Positions 1-8,401 of a DNA stretch of 24,128 nucleotides are shown here, piece after piece (position 1 is the first letter of the stretch; each line of letters starts with the position of its first letter). Source of the DNA: an uncultured Brachyspira sp. (GTDB lineage Bacteria; Spirochaetota; Brachyspiria; Brachyspirales; Brachyspiraceae); contig CAKVCG010000008.1 in the NCBI GenBank assembly GCA_934725525.1, positions 1 through 24,128 on the forward strand. The letters are read 5' to 3'. A program made the position numbers and the translations under genes. The notes beneath the pieces are model-generated. The model searched no databases. It was not told the DNA's origin and saw nothing but the letters and a program-made list of their open reading frames with translations.

Positions 1-269
1 ATTGCCGTTGAAGAAGCTATAACCTCTTGAACGAAACTTATTCCCGTTCTTTCGCTTATTCCCATTCCAGCAGTTCCAGTCATAGCAAGAGATAAATTCA
101 AATCTCCATGTATGCTTTGCAAATTTCCAAGAATCGATAATAAAGTTTCCTTTACATCGGCGTTATGTCTAACATAAGTTTTAAATATCATATTGTCGAA
201 CTCGTCATAAACAACCATTTTTGCCGTAGTCGAACCAATATCTATTCCAGCTTTATATATCTTTTTCAT
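1..269 (-). CDS. Acyl-CoA dehydratase activase (BadF/BadG/HgdC family), N-terminal part only
   Basis: The ATG is at 269 and the frame runs off the left edge of the window, so only about 89 N-terminal residues are visible. They begin MKKIYKAGIDIGSTTAKMVV, the phosphate-1 ATP-binding loop of the ASKHA fold in the form typical of 2-hydroxyacyl-CoA or benzoyl-CoA dehydratase activases. A second conserved stretch, TGTAGMGIS, follows near residue 67. Family members are iron-sulfur ATPases that pump one electron into a 2-hydroxyacyl-CoA dehydratase during amino-acid fermentation. Long homologues also carry activase and dehydratase domains in one chain, and the missing C-terminus prevents choosing between the forms. 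A GGGGA stretch lies about 8 bases before the ATG. The gene is divergent from yedE and no functional link to it is implied. Confidence 0.8.
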   Translation of the reverse strand, partial: MKKIYKAGIDIGSTTAKMVVYDEFDNMIFKTYVRHNADVKETLLSILGNLQSIHGDLNLSLAMTGTAGMGISERTGISFVQEVIASSTA

Positions 270-404
270 AATTAATTCCCCGTAAAAATATAAACAAAAT
301 ATAAATCTATTTTTAAAAATTTATCTTAAAATCTATAAATGTATTCAGAATTTATTCTTTAATAAAATTAATAAAAAGTAAATAAATTTAAAATATAATG
401 AAAT

Positions 405-432
405 ATTTTACTTATGCGGGAAAAAATGTCAA
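405..432 (-). promoter_or_regulatory. Putative sigma70-type promoter for the activase gene
   Basis: On the minus strand TTGACA (427-432) and TAAAAT (405-410) are separated by 16 bases. This points towards the activase gene and leaves a leader of roughly 130 bases. The match is good for the -35 box, but the surroundings are very AT-rich, so chance matches are easy. The 336-base gap 270-605 otherwise holds only this site, the opposing yedE promoter and plain AT-rich sequence. Confidence 0.35.
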
Positions 433-540
433 TATTATAATTATCAATATTTATTAAGAATTATTATGATTTGCTAATTGTTATCTATAAAATATAATAC
501 ATTTTAGAATATAATATTTATTAAAAATATGCATAAAATA

Positions 541-568
541 TTGATAATAAAATATTTTTTATTATAAT
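541..568 (+). promoter_or_regulatory. Putative sigma70-type promoter for yedE
   Basis: TTGATA (541-546) and a perfect TATAAT (563-568) are 16 bases apart. Transcription would begin near 575, about 30 bases before the yedE ATG, with the ribosome binding site AAGGAG at 594-599. The good boxes, short leader and strong ribosome binding site make this a convincing promoter. Confidence 0.5.
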
Positions 569-605
569 ATATCAAATAAATTTTTATTAAAAAAAGGAGT
601 GAAAA

Positions 606-1688
606 ATGAAGAAAAGTTTTTTCACAAGTTCTACGGGCATTATATTGTCGGGAGCGATTATAGGAGCTTTAGCCGCTTTTTTGTCCGTAAAAGGAAATCC
701 CGCAAATATGGGAATATGCATAGCATGTTTCACAAGAGATTTGGCGGGAGCTTTGGGATTGCATAGAGCGGCGGCTGTGCAATATATAAGACCCGAAATT
801 ATTGGTATCGTTATCGGCGCTACAATATCGTCCATTTTGTCGAAAGAGTTTGTTCCTAAAGGCGGAAGCTCTCCAGCGATAAGATTCTTTTTAGGTTTCT
901 TCGCTATGATTGGAGCTTTGGTTTTCTTGGGTTGTCCTTGGAGAACGCTTTTAAGAATTGCTGGCGGAGATATTAACGGAATATTCGGTCTTATAGGAAT
1001 AATAATTGGCGGAGGAATTGGAGTTTTCTTTTGGAAACAAAATTATTCTTTGGGAGCGTCAAAAAATTATAATAATAAATTTGTAGGATTGCTTCCAATT
1101 ATAATTTCTTTGATTCTTTTAGCGTTATTATTAAGCAAAATAAAATTTTCTGAAAACGGAGCTATATTCTTTTCGGAATCTGGACCTGGAAGCATGAAAT
1201 CGCCTATAATAATATCTTTAATAGTTTCTATTATAATAGGTTTCATAGCTCAAAAATCTAGATTCTGCACAGTCGGAGGCGTAAGAGACGGAATATTTAT
1301 GAAAGATTTTCACATGACTAAAGGAGTTATCGCTTTTATAGTGGCTGCGATTATAGTCAATATAGCGACAAGCCGATTTCATATTTCTATGGAAAATCAA
1401 CCTATAGCTCATACGAATATTTTATGGAATATAGTTTCTATGATATTAACGGGACTCGCATTCACTTTAGGAGCTGGTTGTCCTGGAAGACAATTAATAC
1501 AATCGGCGGAAGGCAATATGGATAGTCTAATTTTTATTTTGGGAATGCTCGTTGGAGCTGGATTTTCTCATAATTTTAATTTGGCAAGCTCGACTGCGGG
1601 ACCTACAATATACGGAATATATGCCGTTATAATCGGTTTAATATTCTGCATTATTATTGGATTTACAATGAAAGAAACTAATAATTGA
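606..1688 (+). CDS. yedE: YedE-family selenium/sulfur transporter, polytopic membrane protein
   Basis: A 360-residue, very hydrophobic protein with many predicted membrane segments, built as two related halves. Each half carries a Gly-Cys-Pro-x-Arg signature: GCPWRTLLRIAGGD (Cys110) and GCPGRQLIQSAEGN (Cys292). Further cysteines lie at 38 and 41 (GICIACFTRD) and 221 (SRFCTVGGVRD). This is the YeeE/YedE family. The selenium-linked branch (YedE/FdhT) is known to accompany selenocysteine synthesis, while the related YeeE (TsuA) imports thiosulfate through membrane cysteines. I prefer the selenium branch because selA, selB, selC and selD are all in this window and a TusA-like gene follows, but thiosulfate cannot be excluded from sequence alone. 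AAGGAG 6 bases before the ATG fixes the start. The stop is TGA, followed by 30 further open codons (see findings). Confidence 0.85.
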   Translation: MKKSFFTSSTGIILSGAIIGALAAFLSVKGNPANMGICIACFTRDLAGALGLHRAAAVQYIRPEIIGIVIGATISSILSKEFVPKGGSSPAIRFFLGFFAMIGALVFLGCPWRTLLRIAGGDINGIFGLIGIIIGGGIGVFFWKQNYSLGASKNYNNKFVGLLPIIISLILLALLLSKIKFSENGAIFFSESGPGSMKSPIIISLIVSIIIGFIAQKSRFCTVGGVRDGIFMKDFHMTKGVIAFIVAAIIVNIATSRFHISMENQPIAHTNILWNIVSMILTGLAFTLGAGCPGRQLIQSAEGNMDSLIFILGMLVGAGFSHNFNLASSTAGPTIYGIYAVIIGLIFCIIIGFTMKETNN

Positions 1689-1703
1689 TATATTCGTAAA
1701 TAT

Positions 1704-1723
1704 GCAACCGTGAGTTGTTTTTA
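1704..1723 (+). terminator. Weak hairpin plus T-run after yedE
   Basis: The stem GCAAC/GTTGT (last pair G-T) closes the five-base loop CGTGA and is followed by TTTTTA. The five-pair stem is short for an intrinsic terminator. It may give partial termination or belong to the larger folded element that follows. Confidence 0.3.
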
Positions 1724-1820
1724 TAAAGGTAGACGGTATAAAGATTATATAACGAACTTTACCGTTGCTTTATATTATTAGAACTTAATCGGTAATGATA
1801 ATATAAAGCGGCGGTAGAGG
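1722..1820 (+). promoter_or_regulatory. Structured intergenic element with competing hairpins between yedE and the tusA-like gene
   Basis: Bases 1757-1778 pair with 1798-1819 to give about 22 consecutive pairs, three of them G-T, around a 19-base loop. The upstream stretch 1722-1743 is an imperfect inverted repeat of 1757-1775, so the middle arm could pair either upstream or downstream. Two mutually exclusive folds are the layout of an attenuator or riboswitch-like switch, but no known RNA family is recognised, and an intergenic palindromic repeat is an alternative. There is no T-run directly after the long hairpin, so it is not a standard terminator. Confidence 0.45.
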
Positions 1821-1897
1821 TTATAAAAATAGAAATTATAATTTTATAATAGTTTGATATCTAAATACCGTTAATTTTTAATATTTAAGGATTATTT

Positions 1898-2131
1898 ATG
1901 CCTGAAATTATTAAAGTCGACACAAGAGGAATGTCATGCTCTCAAGCTTCATTTCAAGCTAAATTAGTCGCAATAAATAATACAGAATTAAATACAGTTA
2001 TAGAGGTTTTGGTTAGCGGACATTCAAGTTGCGAAAGCGTCATTCGAGGATGCTTAAAATATGGTTACGAAGGAAGCTTTGAAAATATAGAAAACGAAGA
2101 CATATTAGTAAGACTCGTAAAATCAAATTAA
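1898..2131 (+). CDS. Small TusA/SirA-like (YedF N-domain-like) sulfurtransferase-related protein
   Basis: A 77-residue soluble protein with the TusA beta-alpha-beta-alpha-beta order: VDTRGMSCSQASFQ (strand, active-site turn, helix), VIEVLVSG (strand), SCESVIRGCLKYGYEG (helix) and ILVRLVKSN (strand). Cys14 sits where the family's active-site cysteine lies, but the usual CPxP reads CSQA, so both prolines are missing. Extra cysteines occur at about 44 and 51. TusA-like proteins carry persulfide sulfur, and small partners of YedE/YeeE are thought to hand on sulfur or selenium. Full YedF has a second DsrE-like domain that is absent here. AAGGA 7 bases upstream supports the start. It may be co-transcribed with yedE through the structured spacer. 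Fold assignment is fairly sure, substrate unknown. Confidence 0.7.
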   Translation: MPEIIKVDTRGMSCSQASFQAKLVAINNTELNTVIEVLVSGHSSCESVIRGCLKYGYEGSFENIENEDILVRLVKSN

Positions 2132-2171
2132 TTCCGTATAAATATTATAAATAAAAATATAATAAATAAAG

Positions 2172-2195
2172 AGGGACTGTCGCTCGACAGTCCCT
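2172..2195. repeat. Perfect GC-rich palindrome (hairpin)
   Basis: AGGGACTGTC and GACAGTCCCT form a perfect 10-pair stem around the loop GCTC, in a stretch that is otherwise nearly all A and T. It lies 40 bases after the tusA-like stop and has no T-run on its 3' side, so it is not a classical intrinsic terminator on the plus strand. It could end transcription in another way, protect an mRNA 3' end, or be one copy of a dispersed palindromic repeat. The rest of the gap 2132-2435 is AT-rich and holds a possible 10-codon ORF at 2218-2250 but no recognised gene. Confidence 0.6.
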
Positions 2196-2435
2196 GCAAA
2201 TATAATATAAAGGAAATATGAAAAAATTTATCTTAATTACTCAACTATAATAAGATATTTAACGTTACATCAATATTTACTAAAACCCAATATATATAAT
2301 TTAGTAAAATTATATTTCGAATTTATAATAACTATTATTTGACTTTAATTAAAATTTATATTAATATTATAATATTATACGAATTATTCTAAATTATTTT
2401 TAATTTCGAAATATTTAATTAAGGGTTGCTTAATC

Positions 2436-3650
2436 ATGGAAAATATTACAGAAAATAAAAAATTCACCGTTGAAGAATCGATTGAATTAATCACTCGCGG
2501 AATAAACGAAATCATAGGGCTCGAGGAAATAAAAGAAAAATTAAAAAGCGGAAAACAATTAACGGTAAAAGCGGGATTCGACCCTACCGCTCCCGATATT
2601 CATTTGGGGCATACGGTTTTATTAAAAAAAATGCGACATTTTCAAATATTGGGGCATAAAGTAATTTTTTTAATCGGAGATTTTACGGGAAGAATTGGCG
2701 ACCCTTCTGGAAAAACGAAAACCCGCCCAAGATTAACTTTGGAAGATGTTTTGAAAAATGCCGAAACTTATAAACAGCAGGTATTTAAAATTTTAGACCC
2801 TGATAAAACTATAATTGATTTTAACTCGAAATGGCTTGAAAAAATGAATTTTGCCGATGTTTTAGGATTAACTTCAAGATACACCGTAGCGCAGATGATA
2901 GAGAGAGACGATTTTTCAAATAGATATAAAAACGGACAAGCTATAAGCATAATGGAATTCTTATATCCTTTGGCTCAAGGTTATGATTCCGTTTATTTAA
3001 AATGCGATATAGAACTCGGTGGCACCGACCAGAAATTTAATTTATTGGTTGGAAGAACTTTAATGAAAGAATACGGGCTTTCTCCTCAAGCCGTTATAAC
3101 AGTCCCTTTACTCGAAGGTTTGGACGGAGTAAATAAAATGAGCAAATCTTTAGGAAATTACATAGGAATATACGATAGTCCTAAAGATATGTATGGAAAA
3201 GTTATGAGCATTCCCGATAGTTTAATTACAAAATATATGGAACTTGTAACCGACATTCCTATGAAAGAGATAAAAAATTATTCTATGTCTATGGAAAAAG
3301 GCGAAAATCCAAGAAATATAAAATCTATATTGGCTAAAGAAATCGTTAAATTATATCATAGCGAAAATGAAGCTCGGGAGTCGGAAGAAGAATTTAAAAG
3401 AGTATTCAGCTCTAAAGGGTTGCCAGACGATATTGAGGAAATTATTATTGATAAAAACGATAATAATATATTAAGCGTATTGTCTTTATGTATGAAATCC
3501 GAAAGCAAATCGAATTTGAAAAGATTAATTTCTCAAGGAAGCGTTTCTATGGATAGCGAAAAAATTACCGATATGAATTTTAATATATTAAAAGAATGCG
3601 TATTAAAAGTAGGAAAACGCAATTTCTTTAAAATAAAGATAAAATTATAA
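2436..3650 (+). CDS. tyrS: Tyrosyl-tRNA synthetase
   Basis: A 404-residue class I aminoacyl-tRNA synthetase that charges tRNA-Tyr in the cytoplasm. The HIGH motif appears as HLGH (56-59) after [10 protein letters not shown], and the second signature as KMSKS (234-238). The tyrosine pocket region includes [10 protein letters not shown] near 177-186 and GGTDQKFN near 195-202. The C-terminus from about residue 345 has an S4-type RNA-binding look ([14 protein letters not shown]). Length and motifs match the TyrZ-like branch of bacterial TyrRS. AAGGG about 10 bases before the ATG supports the start. No T-box leader is evident in the 300 bases upstream. lptD starts 34 bases after the stop, so the two genes are probably one transcript. 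Confidence 0.95.
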   Translation: MENITENKKFTVEESIELITRGINEIIGLEEIKEKLKSGKQLTVKAGFDPTAPDIHLGHTVLLKKMRHFQILGHKVIFLIGDFTGRIGDPSGKTKTRPRLTLEDVLKNAETYKQQVFKILDPDKTIIDFNSKWLEKMNFADVLGLTSRYTVAQMIERDDFSNRYKNGQAISIMEFLYPLAQGYDSVYLKCDIELGGTDQKFNLLVGRTLMKEYGLSPQAVITVPLLEGLDGVNKMSKSLGNYIGIYDSPKDMYGKVMSIPDSLITKYMELVTDIPMKEIKNYSMSMEKGENPRNIKSILAKEIVKLYHSENEARESEEEFKRVFSSKGLPDDIEEIIIDKNDNNILSVLSLCMKSESKSNLKRLISQGSVSMDSEKITDMNFNILKECVLKVGKRNFFKIKIKL

Positions 3651-3684
3651 AATTTTCTTAAATTAGCGACTATTAAGAGGATAT

Positions 3685-6627
3685 ATGCGCATTTTAATTT
3701 TGCTGGTATTTGCATTGATTTTTAATGTTAGTTTATATTCTCAAAATAGTGATAACCAAAATAATAATACTCAAACTAACGATTCAACAGATAACAGAAA
3801 TTCAAGCGCATTAATGTTAATAAATAGATTCGATGCTATGAAAAATCCAGTTTCTTTTATTAATATAGTCAACTTTACTCCATATAATATATTATTGGAA
3901 TATGCAAGAGTTAATAGAATAGAAATATATCCTTATGACAACGAAGCTTCTTTAAGAGCAAGAATAATAAAAAGGCAAGTAAATGTTCAAGTCGAAAATA
4001 TAACGGGTGAAAATGATATAAGAAATGTAGCTCGAACCACTATCGGTAGTGGAGGCGGAAGAATAGAATTAAAAAGCGCCGATTATGTGGAAAGATACGC
4101 CGTTAAAGAAATGGATGAAGAGATAATATTTTTATACGGTAATGTAACACTTGAGCTATACAATAATATTTTATCATCCGATAGAGTAGTTTATAGTTTG
4201 AAAACTGGAGAAGTATTCGCCGAAGGAAATTTAAGAGTTCAGTCTTCCGAAAACGACCTTAAAGGCGAATGGTTTATGTTAAACAGAGATAGTAAAAGAG
4301 GAGTTCTATTCGGAGGCGGAACAAAATATCAGTCTTTTAGTGTCGAAGGAGACATCATAAAATTTAACGACGAGAACTTTTTTTCGGATAAAAGCAGAGT
4401 AAGTTTCTCTCGTTTAACTCCAGTAGCGCATGACTTTTTAGCAAGCAAAGTATATGTATGGGACACTAAAAAATTTATGGTATTCAACAGCATATATAGA
4501 GTCGGAAGACAACCTGTATTTTATTTTCCTCTATTTATGCAAAATTATATGGGGACAGGAATAATATCCGCTTTTGGACAATCTTTGAGAGAAGGCGTAT
4601 ATATGCAAAATAGCAAAACCTTCGATATATACGGAATGAGGCATAGAATAAGATTTGATGCCTATCAAAAATTAGGTTTTCTCTTAGGAGATGAAATAAG
4701 ATATACGAGTCAATATCATAATTTATCTTTGGATGTTATGTTCGCCTTGGGAAGGCAATATTATTTGCTTGATTCTTATATATCTTCAAGCGTTGGATTT
4801 GGCACAAAATATGTTAACTATTTTTCTGGAGGTAAAGCGGGTAAATTTACGCCAAGATATAAATTCCAATACGACCATACGATACAATTATATAATGGAG
4901 AAAATATCAACAGTTATGTAGTTGGAAAACTAAATTTAAATAGCGATTTATATTTTAGGTCCGATTTTTATAATCAAAGAGGAGCGTTGGACTTGGTATC
5001 GTTTTTCACTTCGCTCACGGGAGATTTGGATGATATAGGAAATTCTTATCCAGAAAGTTCGATAGAAAATTCAATTTATTTTAATAATTATATTTATGGA
5101 GTTAATCTTAGAGTGGGAGCGCAATGGGACTTAGCGTCCGTTAGAAATCTTTCGGTAGACCAAAATACAAACTTTGATTATTATATGCCTAAACCGAGCA
5201 GATTAATACTTCCATCAATAGAAGCGAGTTACAGTTCCGTATGGGGAGATGAAACCTCTTATTATTTTCAAAATTTAAATATCAATTATTCTGTAGGCGG
5301 AAGTTACGCGCATACGGTAAATTATAAAACTTCCGAAGGTATAGCTTTTTACGATAATCCAGAACTTAACAATAAATTAAATGAAAAATTAGCCGAAAGA
5401 AATAATGTGAATTTGTATGGAAATTTATCGAGAAACTTTACTAATGAATTTACAAGATTCACCCCTAATGCAAGATTAGATTATAATTATCAAAAGAGCG
5501 TTAATCCGAGCGCTGAAGATTTAATTTACGATAGAAATAGCTCCTATTTAGGATTGGGAACCACTTTAAATTTATCAATATTTTTACCTAATAGCGTCAT
5601 TCCTTATGGATGGGATAATTATTTTACTCCTACTATTACTTGGGATAGTTCTTATAGTTTGGGTTATCAATTTAAAAAAGTAGCGGTTGACAATAACACA
5701 AACTCAAGTGCAAGCGGAGAGTTTAATTCGCATGATATTAATTCGAGATTATCTATAGGCGGAACGGGATATAGTTTATTTTTTATACCGAATTTAAATT
5801 TGGATATTCAAGGCTATGTCAGAACAGGATACGATATGAAACCTTATTATAACGCCGAAACTAAAAACTATCAAATTACTTTTTCAACAAATAAATTTTT
5901 GACTACAGAAGTCGGAGGCTCGACAAGATTATATTACGACCAGTCATATATATCTTATACTTTGGCTAAAAATTTATTAGGAACAAACTTAACGGCTAAT
6001 AATATAAATACCCTTATACATATACCTATACCCGTAGGAAAAATTACCGACTCAATATTATTGAGACATAATAAAAGACCTTTCTTCGACAATGTTATAA
6101 ATTCTTTCGATATATTTTTTGATATTTCATATAACCATGATTTTATTAATTATAGATATAATACCGTTTCGTTTATATTTGGTATAGAGTTTCAAATATT
6201 GGAACAATGGCGAATTAGGTTTTCAACCACGAGCGCAAATAACAGAGCCTACAGATATATAAAATCTTATGCGCAAAAAGAAAGCGAAGCTTGGATTAAT
6301 CCTTTTTGGGATATTATAAATTCTTTTAACTTTAAAAATTCAAGAAAGAGAATGGAAAGTTTATTTAAATTAGAATCTATAGAAACGAGTATATGGCATG
6401 ATTTGGACGGATGGGAATTCCTTGCGACTTTCTCCATTCGTCCGTCAACTTTACCTTCGGATATTGCAAGCGGTTCCGTAAAAGGTTCTTATTGGAGTAA
6501 AGAATTCTGGATTGAATTTACATTAACTGACTTTCCAAGCGGCGGACTTCCAAGAAGAGAATACGACCTTAATAAAACAATTACAGACTTACAAGAGAGC
6601 GGGACTAACTCTAGTTTTAGTTTTTAG
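3685..6627 (+). CDS. lptD: LptD-like outer-membrane LPS/LOS assembly protein
   Basis: A 980-residue protein beginning with a signal peptide (MRILILLVFALIFNVSLYSQ). Residues about 130-250 form an OstA/LptA-like periplasmic beta-jellyroll with phrases such as EEIIFLYGNVTLELYNNILSSDRVVY and AEGNLRVQSSENDLKGE. The family's bridge into the barrel follows (VFNSIYRVGRQPVFYFPLFM, near 265-285), and the rest is a long aromatic-rich beta-barrel region. LptD with LptE inserts lipopolysaccharide or lipooligosaccharide into the outer leaflet. No cysteine pairs of the E. coli type are evident. AGAGGA 5 bases before the ATG supports the start. It is about 200 residues longer than E. coli LptD. It follows tyrS closely. 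I am confident of the family, less so of the lipid handled. Confidence 0.82.
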   Translation: MRILILLVFALIFNVSLYSQNSDNQNNNTQTNDSTDNRNSSALMLINRFDAMKNPVSFINIVNFTPYNILLEYARVNRIEIYPYDNEASLRARIIKRQVNVQVENITGENDIRNVARTTIGSGGGRIELKSADYVERYAVKEMDEEIIFLYGNVTLELYNNILSSDRVVYSLKTGEVFAEGNLRVQSSENDLKGEWFMLNRDSKRGVLFGGGTKYQSFSVEGDIIKFNDENFFSDKSRVSFSRLTPVAHDFLASKVYVWDTKKFMVFNSIYRVGRQPVFYFPLFMQNYMGTGIISAFGQSLREGVYMQNSKTFDIYGMRHRIRFDAYQKLGFLLGDEIRYTSQYHNLSLDVMFALGRQYYLLDSYISSSVGFGTKYVNYFSGGKAGKFTPRYKFQYDHTIQLYNGENINSYVVGKLNLNSDLYFRSDFYNQRGALDLVSFFTSLTGDLDDIGNSYPESSIENSIYFNNYIYGVNLRVGAQWDLASVRNLSVDQNTNFDYYMPKPSRLILPSIEASYSSVWGDETSYYFQNLNINYSVGGSYAHTVNYKTSEGIAFYDNPELNNKLNEKLAERNNVNLYGNLSRNFTNEFTRFTPNARLDYNYQKSVNPSAEDLIYDRNSSYLGLGTTLNLSIFLPNSVIPYGWDNYFTPTITWDSSYSLGYQFKKVAVDNNTNSSASGEFNSHDINSRLSIGGTGYSLFFIPNLNLDIQGYVRTGYDMKPYYNAETKNYQITFSTNKFLTTEVGGSTRLYYDQSYISYTLAKNLLGTNLTANNINTLIHIPIPVGKITDSILLRHNKRPFFDNVINSFDIFFDISYNHDFINYRYNTVSFIFGIEFQILEQWRIRFSTTSANNRAYRYIKSYAQKESEAWINPFWDIINSFNFKNSRKRMESLFKLESIETSIWHDLDGWEFLATFSIRPSTLPSDIASGSVKGSYWSKEFWIEFTLTDFPSGGLPRREYDLNKTITDLQESGTNSSFSF

Positions 6628-6741
6628 GTAAGAATCTCTTTACTTTTTAGTCGCTTTAGATTATTATTAATTATCGTAAATTATTAAATAGATTTTTATT
6701 CTAAATTAAATTTTAACGAAAATAAAAAGGCAAAACTATTA

Positions 6742-7848
6742 ATGAAAAAATTTATTTTTATATTACTAAATTTATCAATAGCATCGAATATTTTATTAAA
6801 CGCTCAAGATAATTATTCAAACGCGATAATGCCAAAACTACCGAACGCGTTCGATATGTTTATCGGACGAGAAGGAAATAATAAACTGCCTCAATACATA
6901 AAAAACGATTTAATAAGAGACGATTATAAAAGAAAATTGCCTGATTTGAATAATACAAATTTGTCTTTCTTTCAAAAATATCCTATAGAATTTTACTTGA
7001 CTTCTACTTTTTCTTATGCCGCTCATACGAATACTTTTAATATGCGGGATACTTTCGTTTCGCTTGGGCAGACTTTTCATAACGATTATATAGCTTTCAC
7101 GGGATTTGTAACGGCGTTTGGATATTTTGATACGCATGAACCTACAAATGACTATCATTATATAAAAGGTAACGCGGGACTCTATGACGGCGGAGTTCAG
7201 GCGATTTTTGTCGATAGAATTTTAGTTTCGGCAAGAGGAAGAGCGACTTTCGATATTAATACGACTACATTCATGTTAATGCCTCATTATTACGATACGA
7301 CTTTGAATCCAGCAAATATAGACACTCCAAATTATTATATTCCTCAAGTATTAAACGGAGCGGGAATAAGAGTCGGATTTATCGGCAATCATTATGAAAT
7401 AGCTTATTCGCAGGGAGATTTTAGGCATAGCATTCCGAAAGCTTTTTTATTTAGATTCAATATCCCTAATTTGGAGTTTAGATTTTTATACGAACATGAA
7501 AACAGAAAAGCTCCAGAATATTATCATATAACTTTATTCGAGTCTTTGGTTCAGGCTTCTACGACTTTAAGATTTCCTTTTTTAAACGAAACTATTTGGC
7601 TAAACGTTATAGCGGAATATACTTGGAGAGAAAATGACGCTCATTATATTCGTTTGGAGCAGGGCTTCGAGTGGCATATGCTCAATATCGCTTTAAGAGA
7701 GATGGTTCATATAGCGGATAAAAACGCGAAAGCTTATTTGGAATATGCAATATTTGGAAAATTTTTGGCTGGTCCCGCGGAATTTGCAATCGGTTTTCAA
7801 GGCTCTACTGACGGAAGATATTATATCGCGGGACATGTTAAATTATAA
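6742..7848 (+). CDS. Secreted protein of unknown function, probable outer-membrane beta-barrel
   Basis: A 368-residue protein with an N-terminal signal peptide of about 21 residues ending LLNAQ. The mature part has alternating polar and aromatic segments typical of outer-membrane strands, such as DYIAFTGFVTAFGYF, ILVSARGRATFDI, LEFRFLYEHENR and a last segment RYYIAGHVKL. I recognise no named family. AAGG about 12 bases before the ATG is a modest ribosome binding site. It lies 114 bases after lptD and 51 before the PepSY-like gene, all on the same strand, so this may be a small envelope-gene group. Function unknown. Confidence 0.6.
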   Translation: MKKFIFILLNLSIASNILLNAQDNYSNAIMPKLPNAFDMFIGREGNNKLPQYIKNDLIRDDYKRKLPDLNNTNLSFFQKYPIEFYLTSTFSYAAHTNTFNMRDTFVSLGQTFHNDYIAFTGFVTAFGYFDTHEPTNDYHYIKGNAGLYDGGVQAIFVDRILVSARGRATFDINTTTFMLMPHYYDTTLNPANIDTPNYYIPQVLNGAGIRVGFIGNHYEIAYSQGDFRHSIPKAFLFRFNIPNLEFRFLYEHENRKAPEYYHITLFESLVQASTTLRFPFLNETIWLNVIAEYTWRENDAHYIRLEQGFEWHMLNIALREMVHIADKNAKAYLEYAIFGKFLAGPAEFAIGFQGSTDGRYYIAGHVKL

Positions 7849-7899
7849 AAAATCGTAAGAATTTTAAGAAAATAAAAAATAATTAATAAGGATAAAACA

Positions 7900-8325
7900 A
7901 TGAAAAAAATAATGATTCTTTTTATTATCGCTTTTAATTTTTCGGCTTTCAATTTACTCGCGTCTTCGGTCGCAATAAGCGAAGTCCCTAAAAGCGCGAT
8001 TAATTTTGCGGACGCTTATTTTACCGATTATTATTTATATAGAGCGGTTGAAAATTCGGGTTCATATACTCTAATATTCAAAGGCGGCCTCAAAATACAT
8101 GTAAACTCGAAAGGCGAATGGACGACTATAAGCGGAGGCGGAGACGAAATAAATATAGAATATTTGGAGAAAGAAGTTATCGATTCTATAAATAAAGAAT
8201 ACGGCAACGAAAAAGTTATTTATATAAAAAAACAGAAAAACGCGTATAAGATAAAGTTTAAAAATAGAGTGAATATTACGGTTGATTTTGAAGGGAATAT
8301 AAAGAAAGGCAGAAGAGACTATTGA
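7900..8325 (+). CDS. Secreted PepSY-like domain protein
   Basis: A 141-residue protein with a signal peptide (MKKIMILFIIAFNFSAFNLLAS). The mature part holds two similar units: residues about 40-75 (YLYRAVENSGSYTLIFKGGLKIHVNSKGEW) and about 103-138 (VIYIKKQKNAYKIKFKNRVNITVDFEGNI). Each is a helix followed by two or three strands and a final D/S-x-x-G turn. This is the pattern of periplasmic PepSY-like, beta-lactamase-inhibitor-like small proteins found in spirochaetes and Bacteroidetes. The biochemical role is not known; binding of a protein or peptide in the periplasm is a guess. AAGGA before the ATG supports the start. Confidence 0.6.
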   Translation: MKKIMILFIIAFNFSAFNLLASSVAISEVPKSAINFADAYFTDYYLYRAVENSGSYTLIFKGGLKIHVNSKGEWTTISGGGDEINIEYLEKEVIDSINKEYGNEKVIYIKKQKNAYKIKFKNRVNITVDFEGNIKKGRRDY

Positions 8326-8401
8326 TTAAATCGTATAAATTTTGAAAATATTACCGATATTATTAATAGTTTAATTTTTATAAATATTTTTAGGAGAAAC
8401 T

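Noticed and set aside
2339..2373. Promoter-like TTGACT and TATAAT before tyrS
   Set aside because: The spacing is about 23 bases, too long for a sigma70 promoter; other boxes in this AT-rich stretch are no better.
7900..8325. PepSY-like gene ending in TGA as a possible selenoprotein
   Set aside because: The next in-frame codons continue into AT-rich spacer and then into the GNAT gene out of frame, with no SECIS-like hairpin near the TGA. It is an ordinary stop.
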